Shown here piece after piece: positions 42,236-51,944 of a DNA stretch of 64,000 nucleotides (position 1 is the stretch's first letter; each line of letters opens with the position of its first letter). The notes under the pieces are model-generated. The model saw nothing but the letters and a program-made list of their open reading frames with translations, was not told the DNA's origin and ran no database searches. Both the position numbers and the translations under genes were made by a program. This DNA is from RPQJ01 sp963732415 (GTDB lineage Bacteria > Pseudomonadota > Gammaproteobacteria > Steroidobacterales > Steroidobacteraceae), in the NCBI GenBank assembly GCA_963732415.1, contig CAVSZK010000019.1, forward strand, positions 868,001-932,000, given 5' to 3'.

Positions 42236-44035
42236 ATGACGCACGCGACTTATGGATGCTTTTGTTGCAGCGGTGCCTTCGGCTCGCTGTTCGCGGCGAA
42301 CTGCGAGCCCGCCGGGCTCGAGGCGCGGCAAACTTTGCTCCTGAACCGTCGCACGCTGCTGATCGGCGCCATCGCTGCTGCGGGCGCGTGGCCCGCCATG
42401 GCGCGTGCGCAAGGCGCCACCACCACCGTGTTCACCGGCGGCACGGTCCTGACGGTGGACCGGCGCTTTTCGGAGGTTGCTGCCATCGCGATCCGGGGCA
42501 ACCAGATCATCGCGGTCGGCAGTGACGAGACGGTGCGGGCCGCCGCCGGCGCGGAAGCCAAGCTGGTCGACCTCCGCGGTCGGGTCATGCTGCCGGGCTT
42601 TATCGAGCCGCACGCCCATGTGGTGGCCGGCGCAGTGGTGGACAGCCTGATGGACTACGTCGGCATGGTGCGGTTCGCCTCCACCGACCGGGTGCTTGAG
42701 CACCTGAAGGCAAAGGCAGGGATCACCCCGCCGGGCGAGTGGATCATGGCGCGCAACTTCGATCCGGCGCTGCAAGCCGGGCCGGAAGCGATCGGTTTCG
42801 TCGAGCTCGACGCGGTCTCGAAGGAGCATCCGGTCTTCGTGCTCAATGCGTCGGGACATCTGGCGTACGCCAACCGCAAGGCGTTCGAGGTCGCCGGTAT
42901 CGCCGAGGACGTGCCCAACCCGCAGGGCGCGGAGTTCGTGCGCGACGGCAACGGCCGGCTCACCGGCGCGATGAAGAACAACATTGCCTTCGGGCAGGTG
43001 CTGTTCAAGAACCCCGCGGTGAAGAACGCCGACCCGGTGAAGGCGCTGATCGCCCTGCTCGGGCGCTGGGGCAAGCTGGGCCTGACGACGGCGAGTGAAC
43101 TCGCGCTCGGCTCGCTGTCACAGTCGCCGGCGGACCTGAACGTGATGATGGCTGCGGCCCAGTCGGGGCAACTGAAGGCGCGCATCCGCGCCTACCCGTT
43201 CTATACGCTTGGCCTCGAGGCCTGGGACACGGCCGGCGTCAAGCCCGACGACGGCAACGCGCTGGCTCGCGTCGTCGGCTACAAGCTCGTGGCTGACGGG
43301 TCCAACCAGGGCTTCACGGGCTTGCAGCGCGAGCCCTATCTGAACTCCGACAGTCGCGGCGTTGCCTACATGAGCGTCGAGGAACTCAAGGAGCAGGCGG
43401 TAGACCGCGCCCGCAAGGGTTGGCAGCTGGCGATCCACGCCAATGGCGATGCCGCGATCGACAACGTGCTGACGGCGCTTCAGGCGGTCAGCGACGCCGG
43501 TGTCGACATGCCCAGGCTGCGCGCGCGCATCGAGCACTGCTCGATGCTGCACGACGAGCAGATTGCGAAGATGAAGGCGTTGAACGTCTCGGCGAGTTTC
43601 CTCGTCGGCCATGTCTACTACTGGGGCGTGGCGATGCGCGACAAGGTCTTCGGCAGTCCGAGGGTGCTGCAACTGGTGCGGGCGCGCAGTGTCGAGCAGG
43701 CTGGCATCGGCTACTCGCTGCACTCGGACTTCATGGTGACCGACCCGAACCCGCTGCACATGATCCAGATGGCGGTCACACGTCGCACATGGCAGGAGCC
43801 GGATTTCGTGCTCGCGCCCGGCGAGCGGGTATCGGTGGAGTCGGCGATTCGCGCCGTGACCGCCGAGGCGGCCTGGCAACTGCGGTCGGAACACGAGATC
43901 GGCAGCCTCGAGGCGGGCAAGCTCGCCGACTTCGTCATCCTGGACAAGGATCCACGACGCGTCGATCCCGAGCGCATCAAGGACATCGCGGTGCTCGAGA
44001 CCTGGATGGACGGAGAGCAGGTGTTCAGCGCCTGA
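42236..44035 (+). CDS. Tat-exported amidohydrolase, YtcJ-like
   Basis: 599 residues. A Cys-rich 38-residue lead (GCFCCSG) precedes a twin-arginine signal LNRRTLLIGAIAAAGAWPAM. The mature enzyme is an amidohydrolase of the YtcJ/AepA group: GGTVLTVDRRF, VMLPGFIEPHAHVV (metal HxH), AIHANGDAAIDNVL, ARIEHCSML and HSDFMVTDPNPL. These act on cyclic or linear amides with one or two metals; the substrate is unknown. The sequence before the Tat motif is unusually long, but no better start with a ribosome binding site was found. A C-terminal remnant of a similar enzyme lies just downstream on the other strand. Confidence 0.85.
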   Translation: MTHATYGCFCCSGAFGSLFAANCEPAGLEARQTLLLNRRTLLIGAIAAAGAWPAMARAQGATTTVFTGGTVLTVDRRFSEVAAIAIRGNQIIAVGSDETVRAAAGAEAKLVDLRGRVMLPGFIEPHAHVVAGAVVDSLMDYVGMVRFASTDRVLEHLKAKAGITPPGEWIMARNFDPALQAGPEAIGFVELDAVSKEHPVFVLNASGHLAYANRKAFEVAGIAEDVPNPQGAEFVRDGNGRLTGAMKNNIAFGQVLFKNPAVKNADPVKALIALLGRWGKLGLTTASELALGSLSQSPADLNVMMAAAQSGQLKARIRAYPFYTLGLEAWDTAGVKPDDGNALARVVGYKLVADGSNQGFTGLQREPYLNSDSRGVAYMSVEELKEQAVDRARKGWQLAIHANGDAAIDNVLTALQAVSDAGVDMPRLRARIEHCSMLHDEQIAKMKALNVSASFLVGHVYYWGVAMRDKVFGSPRVLQLVRARSVEQAGIGYSLHSDFMVTDPNPLHMIQMAVTRRTWQEPDFVLAPGERVSVESAIRAVTAEAAWQLRSEHEIGSLEAGKLADFVILDKDPRRVDPERIKDIAVLETWMDGEQVFSA

Positions 44036-44053
44036 GCATGGCTCGATTGGCCG

Positions 44054-44158
44054 TCATCGGGCCGCAGCCAGGGTGTCCTTGTAGACCACCCCGTCTTTCA
44101 TGATCACCATGAAGTTACGAGCCGGGTGATTGCAATCTTCTCCCGCCGCAAATATCCA
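44054..44158 (-). pseudogene. C-terminal remnant of an amidohydrolase
   Basis: On the minus strand the frame ending at 44054 reads WIFAAGEDCNHPARN, then FMVIMKDGVVYKDTLAAAR and stop. The pattern ARNFMVIMKDGxVYK is the usual C-terminal strand pair of the metal-dependent hydrolase composite domain. No body of the enzyme is present upstream on this strand, because msrA begins its end at 44215. It is probably what is left of a deleted amidohydrolase gene. Confidence 0.5.
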
Positions 44159-44214
44159 AGTCGCGCGCCGTGGGAGGGCTCGGGAAAGACCCCCCTGGCC
44201 CGTCCATGCCTCGA

Positions 44215-44880
44215 TCAGGCGTCGTGCCCGGCCGCCAACACCTCAGGTATGTAGGAGACCCCGCAACCCCCGAGTCCGCAATAGCCGTCAGGATTCTTCG
44301 CCAGGTACTGCTGGTGATAGTCCTCGGCGTAGTAGAACTCGGCTGCCGGCAGGATCTCGGTCGTGATCGTGCCGAGGCCAGCCGCCATGAGTCGCGCCTG
44401 GTATGAATCGCGGCTGCGCTCGGCCAGGTTTCGCTGCTCATCGTCGCCGACGTAGATCCCCGACCGATACTGAGTTCCGACGTCGCCACCCTGGCGCATT
44501 CCCTGTGTCGGGTCGTGCGATTCCCAGAACACCTTGAGCAGATCGTCGTAGCCGATGTGCGACGGATCGAACACCACGCGCACCACCTCTGTGTGCCCGG
44601 TACGGCCGCTGCACACTTCTTCGTAGGTCGGGTTCGGTGTCTGCCCGGCCGCGTATCCGACCGACGTGCTGTAGACACCCGGCTGCATCCAGAATTTCTT
44701 CTCCGCCCCCCAGAAGCAGCCGAGCCCGAACAGTGCGAGCTGCATGCCGTCCGGAAACGGCGGCTCCAGCCGATTGCCGTTGACGAAGTGCCGCTCCGGC
44801 ACGTGCATTTTCGCCGTCCGGCCCGGCAGTGCCTCGCCGGCGGCGGGCAACACGGTTTTCCTGGATTCCCAGAGACTCAT
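44215..44880 (-). CDS. msrA: Peptide methionine sulfoxide reductase MsrA
   Basis: 221 residues from the ATG at 44880, with GGAGG upstream. MsrA reduces the S-epimer of methionine sulfoxide. The active Cys is in LFGLGCFWGAEKKFW; GYAAGQTPNPTYEEVCSGRTGH and FWESHDPTQG are typical; recycling Cys is in the C-terminal GYCGLGGCGVSY. The 30-40 residue N-terminal region (HVPERHFVNGNRLEPPFP) fits the longer E. coli-type cytoplasmic form; there is no signal peptide. The marC-type gene lies directly upstream on the same strand. Confidence 0.95.
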   Translation of the reverse strand: MSLWESRKTVLPAAGEALPGRTAKMHVPERHFVNGNRLEPPFPDGMQLALFGLGCFWGAEKKFWMQPGVYSTSVGYAAGQTPNPTYEEVCSGRTGHTEVVRVVFDPSHIGYDDLLKVFWESHDPTQGMRQGGDVGTQYRSGIYVGDDEQRNLAERSRDSYQARLMAAGLGTITTEILPAAEFYYAEDYHQQYLAKNPDGYCGLGGCGVSYIPEVLAAGHDA

Positions 44881-44908
44881 TTGAATCCTCCGATCACGAA
44901 TTCTGCGC

Positions 44909-45607
44909 TCAACCTGGCTGCGTCCGCAGGGCCTTTGAAAGTCCCTCCCACATGGCCGGATCGCCAAGCACCACCACCAGCCCGTTAATGATGAACTGCA
45001 CGCCGATGCAGATCATCAGGAATCCCATCAGGCGTGTCAGGGCCACCATGCCCGTTGCGCCGAGTATGCGGTTGAATTTCTCCGCGCCGCGCAGCACGAA
45101 CCACGAGATCAAGACGACCACGAGGATTCCGGTCGCGACGCCGAGGAAGTCGGCGATGCGGTCCCAGCCCTGGCGCGCGCTCGCCTGCGACGAAAGACTC
45201 ATCACCACGGCGAAGGTGCCGGGACCACTGAGGCCCGGCATCGCGAGCGGCGTGAAGGCGATGTCGTGCCGGATCTCGCCGGGCTGCGGCACCTTGCCCT
45301 GCCCCGCCTCGGCGCCCGGAAACAACATGCCGAATCCGAGGAACGCGACGATCATGCCGCCCGCAATCCGCATTCCCGGAATCGAGATCCCGAAAAAGCT
45401 CATGATCAGGCTGCCCGCGACCAGGAAGCTCGACATCAATACGAACGTGTAGATGCAGGCGCGGCGGATCTGGCGCAGGCGTTCCTGCTCCGGGAGATGG
45501 GACGCAACCGCGATGACCAGCGGAACCGCGCCGAGCGGATTGACGATCGGCAGGATCGCGAGCAGCGCCCCCGCCGCGTAACCCAGGTACGAGGTAAACC
45601 ATTGCAT
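44909..45607 (-). CDS. MarC-family integral membrane protein
   Basis: 232 residues, six membrane segments. The opening GALLAILPIVNPLGAVPL is the family signature, and FTPLAMPGLSGPGTFAVVMS repeats it in the second half (PLAMPxLSGPG). MarC/YchE/YhgN proteins have no established function, despite the historic link to multiple antibiotic resistance; some relatives are amino-acid exporters. It lies 28 nt upstream of msrA, so they are likely co-transcribed. Confidence 0.9.
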   Translation of the reverse strand: MQWFTSYLGYAAGALLAILPIVNPLGAVPLVIAVASHLPEQERLRQIRRACIYTFVLMSSFLVAGSLIMSFFGISIPGMRIAGGMIVAFLGFGMLFPGAEAGQGKVPQPGEIRHDIAFTPLAMPGLSGPGTFAVVMSLSSQASARQGWDRIADFLGVATGILVVVLISWFVLRGAEKFNRILGATGMVALTRLMGFLMICIGVQFIINGLVVVLGDPAMWEGLSKALRTQPG

Positions 45608-45666
45608 CGTCTGGACTCCCGCAGCCGCAAGGCCGCGCGCGTTGCGACCCGGTCGCCAGGCCCCGC

Positions 45667-45918
45667 CTAGGCCGCCGGCGGATCGATGCGCTCGAAGTCG
45701 AGCGCGGGCTCGTCGCCGGGCCGAAAATACACGTAACGGCCACTCATGCCTGCCAGTGCGCCGTCACGCTCCGAACGCGACGCGTACCAGTGTTCCTGCT
45801 GCCAGTCACCGCCCATCAGGTTGCGAAACGGATCGCTGCTGCGCAGCCGCACGCGGATGCCGAACGGACGCCGCTCCGGCAGCGGGGCGCGAAGATTGTG
45901 TTCGTGGCAGGTGGTCAT
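45667..45918 (-). CDS. Small conserved hypothetical protein
   Basis: 83 residues from the ATG at 45918. The sequence MTTCHEHNLRAPLPERRPFG continues as IRVRLRSSDPFRNLMGGDW, then EHWYASRSERDGALAGMS and RYVYFRPGDEPALDFERI. It is well formed, with a Trp/Tyr-rich core, and resembles short uncharacterised cytoplasmic proteins of gammaproteobacteria. Family not named. It lies upstream of the marC-type gene (gap 59 nt) and downstream of the broken plpD, on the same strand. Confidence 0.7.
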   Translation of the reverse strand: MTTCHEHNLRAPLPERRPFGIRVRLRSSDPFRNLMGGDWQQEHWYASRSERDGALAGMSGRYVYFRPGDEPALDFERIDPPAA

Positions 45919-45976
45919 GAGTCGTCGGCCGCTTGTTCCCGGCCGCGATTCTATCGTGAATCCCGTCATGTGCCTG

Positions 45977-48207
45977 CTAGAACGTCTTGCCGAGCAGCAG
46001 ATAGAACGCCGCGTCGCCCTCGGCGAAACCCGCCGCAAGGTACAGCGGTCCAAACGGGGTCTCCGCGGCCAGGAACGCGCTGCCCCCGTACTTGAGGTCC
46101 CCGTAATCCACGTCCTGCTTCGTCTGCCAGACGTTACCGGCCTCCAACGATGCACCCATGTAGGCCGGGAACTCGAACAGCCCGGTGCCGCCGCGGCTGA
46201 TCCGCCTGTAGAGGATGGTCCTGACGATGCCGTACTGGGTGCCGATCAGCGCGTCCCTGGGCAGACCCGACAGGTTCAGGAACCCGCCCAGCGTGAAGAG
46301 CTGCGACGGCGAGACGACCCGGTTGTCCAGCGCCGAACCGGCCGCCATCGACACGACCAGGCTGTTGCGCTCGCGGCTGCGTGCGAACAGCCAGTTCGCC
46401 TCGACGATGTCGGCATTCGCGCTGGCGCCCAGCGCCTCGCTCTCCGACTGCCAGCTGGCATGAAATGCCTGGCCGTGCCTTGGGAAGTACGCGCTGTCCA
46501 GCCGATCGTAGCCAAACTCGAGATAGGCGGCACCAAGGTCGAAATTACTCTCGGGTACGACCGGTTCACCCACCATGACGCGACTGCTGCCGGTACCGCG
46601 CCGCAGTCCCATCCTCACCTCTCCCCAGTTCGACAACTCCGCACCGACCGCGAGCTGGAACTGCGTATTGCGAATGCGGTACTGCGCCACGCGATGTCCG
46701 TCCTGCACTATCTGCAGCGTCTCGAGATCGTAGTTGAATGCGGGTGCAACGAAAAACTGGGTGGTCAGCGACAGCGGCTGGAAAAGCTCCGTGCGGAAAT
46801 GCGGATCCTCACCGAGCTGTACATCGAACAGCAGTTCGCCATCGAGCCGGTTCACCTCGGTCATCAGCAACCTCGCGCCGGCATTTGCGTAGGTCCCGCC
46901 TTCGAAATCGCTATCGATGCTCATGCCGAATCGCAGGAAGTTTGGACCCCAGGACTTGCGGCGCAGGTCGATCTCCAGCCCCCGCTCGCTGTCGTCGCGC
47001 ACCACCCGGTAGTCGATCGCTTCGTAGCGATCCAGCCCGTACTGCCCATAGGCTTTCTTCTGCAGTTCCTTGGTGTCGAGCGGCTTGCCGGCCATGTCGC
47101 CGAACACCGCGTCGATCCGCGCGGCGTCCTGGTCCGAGTGCGGCCCGGGACGAACGAAGGCCACCTGCACGTCCGGATCGGCGGCCCTCGTCCTCGATGC
47201 CACGTAGGCCGCGTAGTCGCGCGGCGACAGCGACAGCGCCGCAATCCTCGCCTGCTGAGCCTGCACCGCCTTCTCGCCCGCCACCTGCACCTGCGGCATC
47301 CGGGTAGAAATCGATCGACGTCATGCGTCCCAGTTGCGGCTCTATCGAGCACGTCGCCCGGCTTCAACTCGGCGCGCGACACCTCGGTGCCACGCCGCAC
47401 CATGATCGCGATCATCTGGTTGGTGACGTCAAGTGGCGTCTCGAGCCCGGCGCGCTTTGCGAGCGGGAAACTCACGTCCACGGCGATCACGATGTCCACG
47501 CCCATCTCCCGGGCCAGGTCGACGGGCAGGTTGTCCACCAGGCCCCCGTCCACCAGCAGCCGGCCGTCGATCTCCACCGGGGCGAATACGCCGGGCGCCG
47601 ACATGCTCGCGCGCAGCACGGTGGCGAGATCGCCAGAGCGCAGCACCACCGGATTGCCGCTCTCAAGGTCGGTGGCAAGGCCACGGAATGGGGTCGGCAA
47701 CTTGTCGAAATCCTGCACGTCCGCCACGCCCATGGTGGCGCTGCGCAGCACCTGGGTGATTTTCTGGCCCTGCACGAGCCCGAGTGGCAGTACGACACCG
47801 TCGTCGGCCCGGATACCCAGGCCGCCAGTCGCGAGGAAGCTGCGATCGTCCTGCTTGCGGCGATAGACCAGGTCCCTGCGCGGGGCCCGGTCACGTAACA
47901 GGTCCTGCCAGTCGAGTTCGCGGAATACCCCGGCGATTTCGTCACCGCTCAAGCCGGCGGCATAGAGCCCGCCGACAACCGCACCCATGCTGGTCCCCGC
48001 AACGGCATCGATGGGCACGTGCATCTGCTCGAGCGCGCGTATGACGCCAATATGGGCTGCGCCGCGCGCGCCGCCGCCACTCAGCACCAGGCCGATCCTG
48101 GGGCGTCCGTCGGCGGATCCTGCGGGTGCGTCGTCCGCCAGGACCGATACCGGTCCGGCCGCCCACACGATCGCAACTGCCGCAATCAACAGGAGTCGGA
48201 TCTTCAT
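45977..48207 (-). pseudogene. PlpD-type patatin with POTRA and Omp85 barrel, frameshifted
   Basis: The N-terminal frame from 48207 has a signal peptide, then a patatin phospholipase: GLVLSGGGARGAAHIGVIR (oxyanion hole), GTSMGAVVGGLYA (Ser) and DGGLVDNLPVDLAR (Asp). A second frame from about 47300 holds a POTRA-like segment (VQVAFVRPGPHSDQDAARID) and a 16-strand-type barrel ending in YLLLGKTF. Between them the reading must shift twice: an extra base near 47346 restores IEPQLGRMTSIDFY, and one of the GGG at 47302-47304 restores the barrel frame. Total length 2231 nt is 2 more than a multiple of 3, consistent with two insertions. Type Vd autotransporters secrete the patatin domain. Confidence 0.85.
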
Positions 48208-48311
48208 CTACATCGCTCCGGAAACTTCGGCGTCGATACTAGCAAACGCGGCGGCGCCACCCCGCCGCAAGCATGGGCGATAATCCGGGCTGTCATGGCA
48301 AGCAGCTCCCG

Positions 48312-50430
48312 ATGACGACGAAAGACACGGCGCGGCGCAGTCATCGCCTGTGGCGGCAGGTGGCATGCGGCTGCATGTGCGCCGTGGGCGCGGCGCAGCT
48401 TATTGCCGAAGCGGGTACGACCAGCGGTCCGCTGGAGGAAATTGTCGTCACGGCGACACGCAGGCCGGAACCAGCGCTCGACGTGCCGCTGAGCATCGGC
48501 CGTGTCGGCCCCGACGCCATCGTCCTTGTCGGCGCCACGCACCACTCCGAGATCCTCAATCGAATTCCGGGCGTGATGATCCAGCAAGGCAGCGGGCAGG
48601 AGAGCCTCACGGCCATCCGTTCCCCGGTGCTGACCGGCGCAGGCGCATGCGGAGCCTTTCTGTTCCTCGAGAACGGCGTGCCCGTGCGCCCGGTGGGCTT
48701 CTGCAATGCGAACGTGCTCTTCGAGGTCAATACCGAGCAGGCTCGCGCGATCGAGGTGCTGCGTGGTCCCGGCAGCGCGCTGTATGGGTCCAATGCGATG
48801 CACGGCACGGTCAACGTCCTGCAGCCCTTGCCCCTGGAGCGGCCGCAGCTGGCCGCGAGCCTCGACGGCGGCCCGTCGAACTACTGGCGCGTGAAGCTCG
48901 AGGGACACCACGACGGCGAGGATGCCGACGTGGGAGTGGCTGGCCTCTATGCCAACGACGGCGGCTGGCGCGATCTGTCGGGCTACCACCAGGGCAAGCT
49001 GAACGCGACGCTTGCCGGCGACTGGGCGGGCGCCCCGGCCCGCGCCGATCTCTCCATCACCAGCCTGGACCAGGACACCGCGGGCTTCATCACCGGCAAG
49101 GATGCCTACGAGAACCTGAAACTCTCCAGGTCGAACCCGACGCCGGGCGCCTATCGCGACGCCAGTTCGGTGCGTCTCACCGGCCTCGTACAGCCATCGA
49201 TACCGGGCGGGGCCACGCTCGAACTGCGGCCGTTCTTCCGCAGTTCGCGCACCGAATTCCAGCAGCATTTCCTGCTGGGCAAGCCGGTGGAAACGAACGG
49301 GCAGGACAGCGGCGGCCTGATGAGCAGCCTGGCCTTCGGCAACGTGCGTGACTGGTCGGTCGTCACCGGTGCGGATGTCGAATTCGGCTATGCAACGCTC
49401 GAGGAATTCCAGAAAAACCCGACGACCGACGGCTCCCCCCCGGCCAATGCGATACGACCCGCCGGGTTGCACTACGACTACGACGTTCACTCCTCGGTCG
49501 CGTCGCTTTATGTGCAGGCCGAGCGACGCTTCCTGTCGCGATGGCGCATCGGTGCGGGACTGCGCGCCGAATGGGTGAACTACGATTACAACAACCGCAT
49601 GCTGGACGGTAACACCGACGACCAGGGCACGCCGTGCGAGCCTTCGGGCTGTCTCTACAGCCGGCCTGCCGATCGTACCGACCATTTCCATGACTGGGCG
49701 CCGAAGCTCTCACTGTCTTACGAGATCACTCCCGAACTCGTCGCATACACGACCGCAGCGCAGGGCTTCCGCCCGCCGGAAATGACCGAGCTCTACCGGT
49801 TGCAGCGCGGACAGCAGGTGGCAGACCTGAAGCCCGAGGAACTGCAGTCCATCGAACTCGGACTGAAGGGCTGGTGGCCGAAGGTCGACTTCGCACTGGC
49901 CTGTTTTCGACATGGACCGCAGCGGAGTGATCCTCCGCGAAGCGAACGGCTACTACGTCGCGAACGGCCGGACCACCCACAGAGGTGTCGAATACGACCT
50001 GCGCTGGCGACCACTGCCGTCGCTGGAACTGGCTGCAGCCGGCACTTACGCGCGCCACCAATATGACTTCTCACGCCAGGTCGAAGGCGGCGAGACCATA
50101 ACGGCCGGCAACGACATGGACACCGCCCCGCGCGAGATCGGCCGCTACGGGATCCTGTGGCGACCGGCAGCGCCGGTGGAGGTCGAGGCCGAATGGATGA
50201 TGGTCGGCGACTACTGGCTCGACGCGGCCAACGAGCATCGATACTCGGGCCACGGACTTCTAAATCTGCGCGGGCTGTGGAATTTCGCACCGCGGTGGTC
50301 GACCGCGCTGCGCATTACCAATGCGCTCGACGTCCGCTACGCGGACCGAGCGGACTATGCCTTCGGCAGCTATCGATACTTCCCGGGCCGGCCGCGCGCG
50401 GTATTTGCGGAGATCGCCTGGTCGATGTAA
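48312..50430 (+). pseudogene. TonB-dependent receptor, frameshifted
   Basis: From the ATG at 48312 the frame encodes a signal peptide, a TonB-box/plug start LEEIVVTATRRPEPALDVPL, plug motifs AIEVLRGPGSALYGSNAMHG, and most of a barrel with SYEITPELVAYTTAAQGFRPPE. The frame is lost at the TTTT of 49904-49907. The rest of the barrel continues in the +1 frame from FDMDRSGVILREANGYYV to the end FAEIAWSM at 50430. The span is 2119 nt, one more than a multiple of 3, so a single extra base explains it; about 705 residues without it. It is divergent from the broken plpD. Substrate unknown. Confidence 0.88.
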
Positions 50431-50482
50431 GCGGCCGGAGCGCCGAGCGCGCGCCGCCGCATCGCCCGCCCCGGAGCGCAAC

Positions 50483-51418
50483 TCAGGCCGGGAAGAACTC
50501 GATCGGCTTGGTCGTGGTCATGGTCGCCACGTCGCGCGACTCGAACCGGAACATCTTCACCCTGGCGACCAGCTTGCGTTCGAGCTCCGCGTCGCCGAGG
50601 TCGCTGGAGACGACCTTGCAGCTGGTCACCTCGCCGGACGGTGCAATGGTCACTTCGAGAATGACCTTGCCCTGCAGCGCTGAATTGTCACGCAGCGCAC
50701 GGCTGTAGATCGAGTAGATCGCGGACTTGTTGCGATCAAAGACGAGTTCGATTTCCTCGCGCGTACGGGCAGCCTTGCTGCTGTGGCCGGTTCGCTGGGC
50801 TTCGACACCCGGCGCTGATTCCACGGACGAAGACACCTTCGCGGTCGAAACTCCCTTCAGGCCGGTGGAGCCACCGCCAAAGCCGCTGCTGGCCTTGCCG
50901 ACCGTGATGCCGCCGCTGCCCTCGCCCACCCGCGCGGTCAGCAATGCGCGGTCGACGCGGGTCTTTTCACCGGCACCGGCGTTGAGTGGCTTCGCATCGG
51001 TCGGTGAATCGACGTCCATGTCGCGCAGCTCGGCCAGCTGGTCCGAGAGCGCCAGCAACCCTGCCGACGCCGCCTTCTTGCGCGGATCCGGGACTGGCTT
51101 TGCTTCGACCACCGGCGCACGGACGGGCGCGGGCCTTTCGACCTGGGGCAGCACGACCGGCTTCGGCGGCTTTACCTCGACCTTCGGTTCCGGTTTCGGC
51201 TTCGGCCGCTCCAGGATGAACTCCACGATGCGCTCGGGAACCGGCGGCGCCATCGACTCCGGCCGCGGACGATCCGGCAGCAGCGGAATCACGATACCGA
51301 ACCCGATGAACATCCCGAGCGCCGCTCCAAGCACGCGCCGCAGCCGGCGTTGCTCGGCCTCGGACGGCGTCCACGGCAGCTCGAAGACCCGGTAATTGTT
51401 GACGATCGTGGCACTCAT
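50483..51418 (-). CDS. TonB/AgmX-like energy transducer
   Basis: 311 residues, last gene of the riboswitch operon. One membrane anchor (about 27-48, LGAALGMFIGFGIVIPLLP) is followed by a Pro/Lys/Glu-rich spacer (PKPKPEPKVEVKPPKP) and, after a Gly/Ser linker, an AgmX/PglI C-terminal TonB-like domain at about 215-311 (LQGKVILEVTIAPSGEVTSC, SSDLGDAELERKLVARVKMF). TonB-like proteins carry energy from an ExbB-ExbD channel across the periplasm. AgmX is the GltJ component of Myxococcus gliding. It follows its ExbD partner by 7 nt. Confidence 0.85.
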   Translation of the reverse strand: MSATIVNNYRVFELPWTPSEAEQRRLRRVLGAALGMFIGFGIVIPLLPDRPRPESMAPPVPERIVEFILERPKPKPEPKVEVKPPKPVVLPQVERPAPVRAPVVEAKPVPDPRKKAASAGLLALSDQLAELRDMDVDSPTDAKPLNAGAGEKTRVDRALLTARVGEGSGGITVGKASSGFGGGSTGLKGVSTAKVSSSVESAPGVEAQRTGHSSKAARTREEIELVFDRNKSAIYSIYSRALRDNSALQGKVILEVTIAPSGEVTSCKVVSSDLGDAELERKLVARVKMFRFESRDVATMTTTKPIEFFPA

Positions 51419-51425
51419 GCTGCAA

Positions 51426-51944
51426 TTACCCTGATACCGGCGCGCTCGCGCCGAGCGCCTGCTCGCGCTCGACGACAGCCAGCGACACCTTGCTGTAATC
51501 GGCCGCTGAACAACTCGCGACGACCTTGCGCAGCACCGCGTACGGCAGCGACTTCTCGGCCATCACCGTCACCTCACGCTGCTCGCCATTGCCGCCCAGC
51601 AGGTTGTCCGCCTGGCGGTCGAGTGCGGCCCGCAGCTGCTCGACGACCGGCTCGGGCGAGCTGCCCACCTCGGCGATAGAGACCACGGCCTCGCCGTTGA
51701 CGTACAACATGTCGCGCGTGACGGTGACCACCGTGGCCTCGTGGGGCTTGAGCTCGGAGACCGAATGCGGAATCGAGATGTTGCGGGTGTTCGGCAGGAT
51801 GTCGGTGTCCGCCGAGTGCACCAGCAGGTACACGACCATGATCATCAGCATGTCGATCATCGGGATCAGCGTGAGCGAGCCATGCCCCCCACCACCGCCA
51901 CCCTTGCCGTGGCGCGCGTGCCGCTTCATTCCGGTGCGAATCAT
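51426..51944 (-). CDS. ExbD/TolR-family protein (second copy)
   Basis: 172 residues. A His/Gly-rich cytoplasmic N-terminus (HARHGKGGGGGGHGS) leads into the single membrane helix LTLIPMIDMLMIMVVYLLVH, with the proton-carrying Asp at residue 31. The periplasmic domain is ExbD-like (VTVTRDMLYVNGEAVVSI, SLPYAVLRKVVASC). It overlaps the first exbD-like gene by 4 nt and differs strongly from it, so the channel may hold a heteromeric ExbD pair, as with AglR and AglS in Myxococcus. Confidence 0.9.
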   Translation of the reverse strand: MIRTGMKRHARHGKGGGGGGHGSLTLIPMIDMLMIMVVYLLVHSADTDILPNTRNISIPHSVSELKPHEATVVTVTRDMLYVNGEAVVSIAEVGSSPEPVVEQLRAALDRQADNLLGGNGEQREVTVMAEKSLPYAVLRKVVASCSAADYSKVSLAVVEREQALGASAPVSG

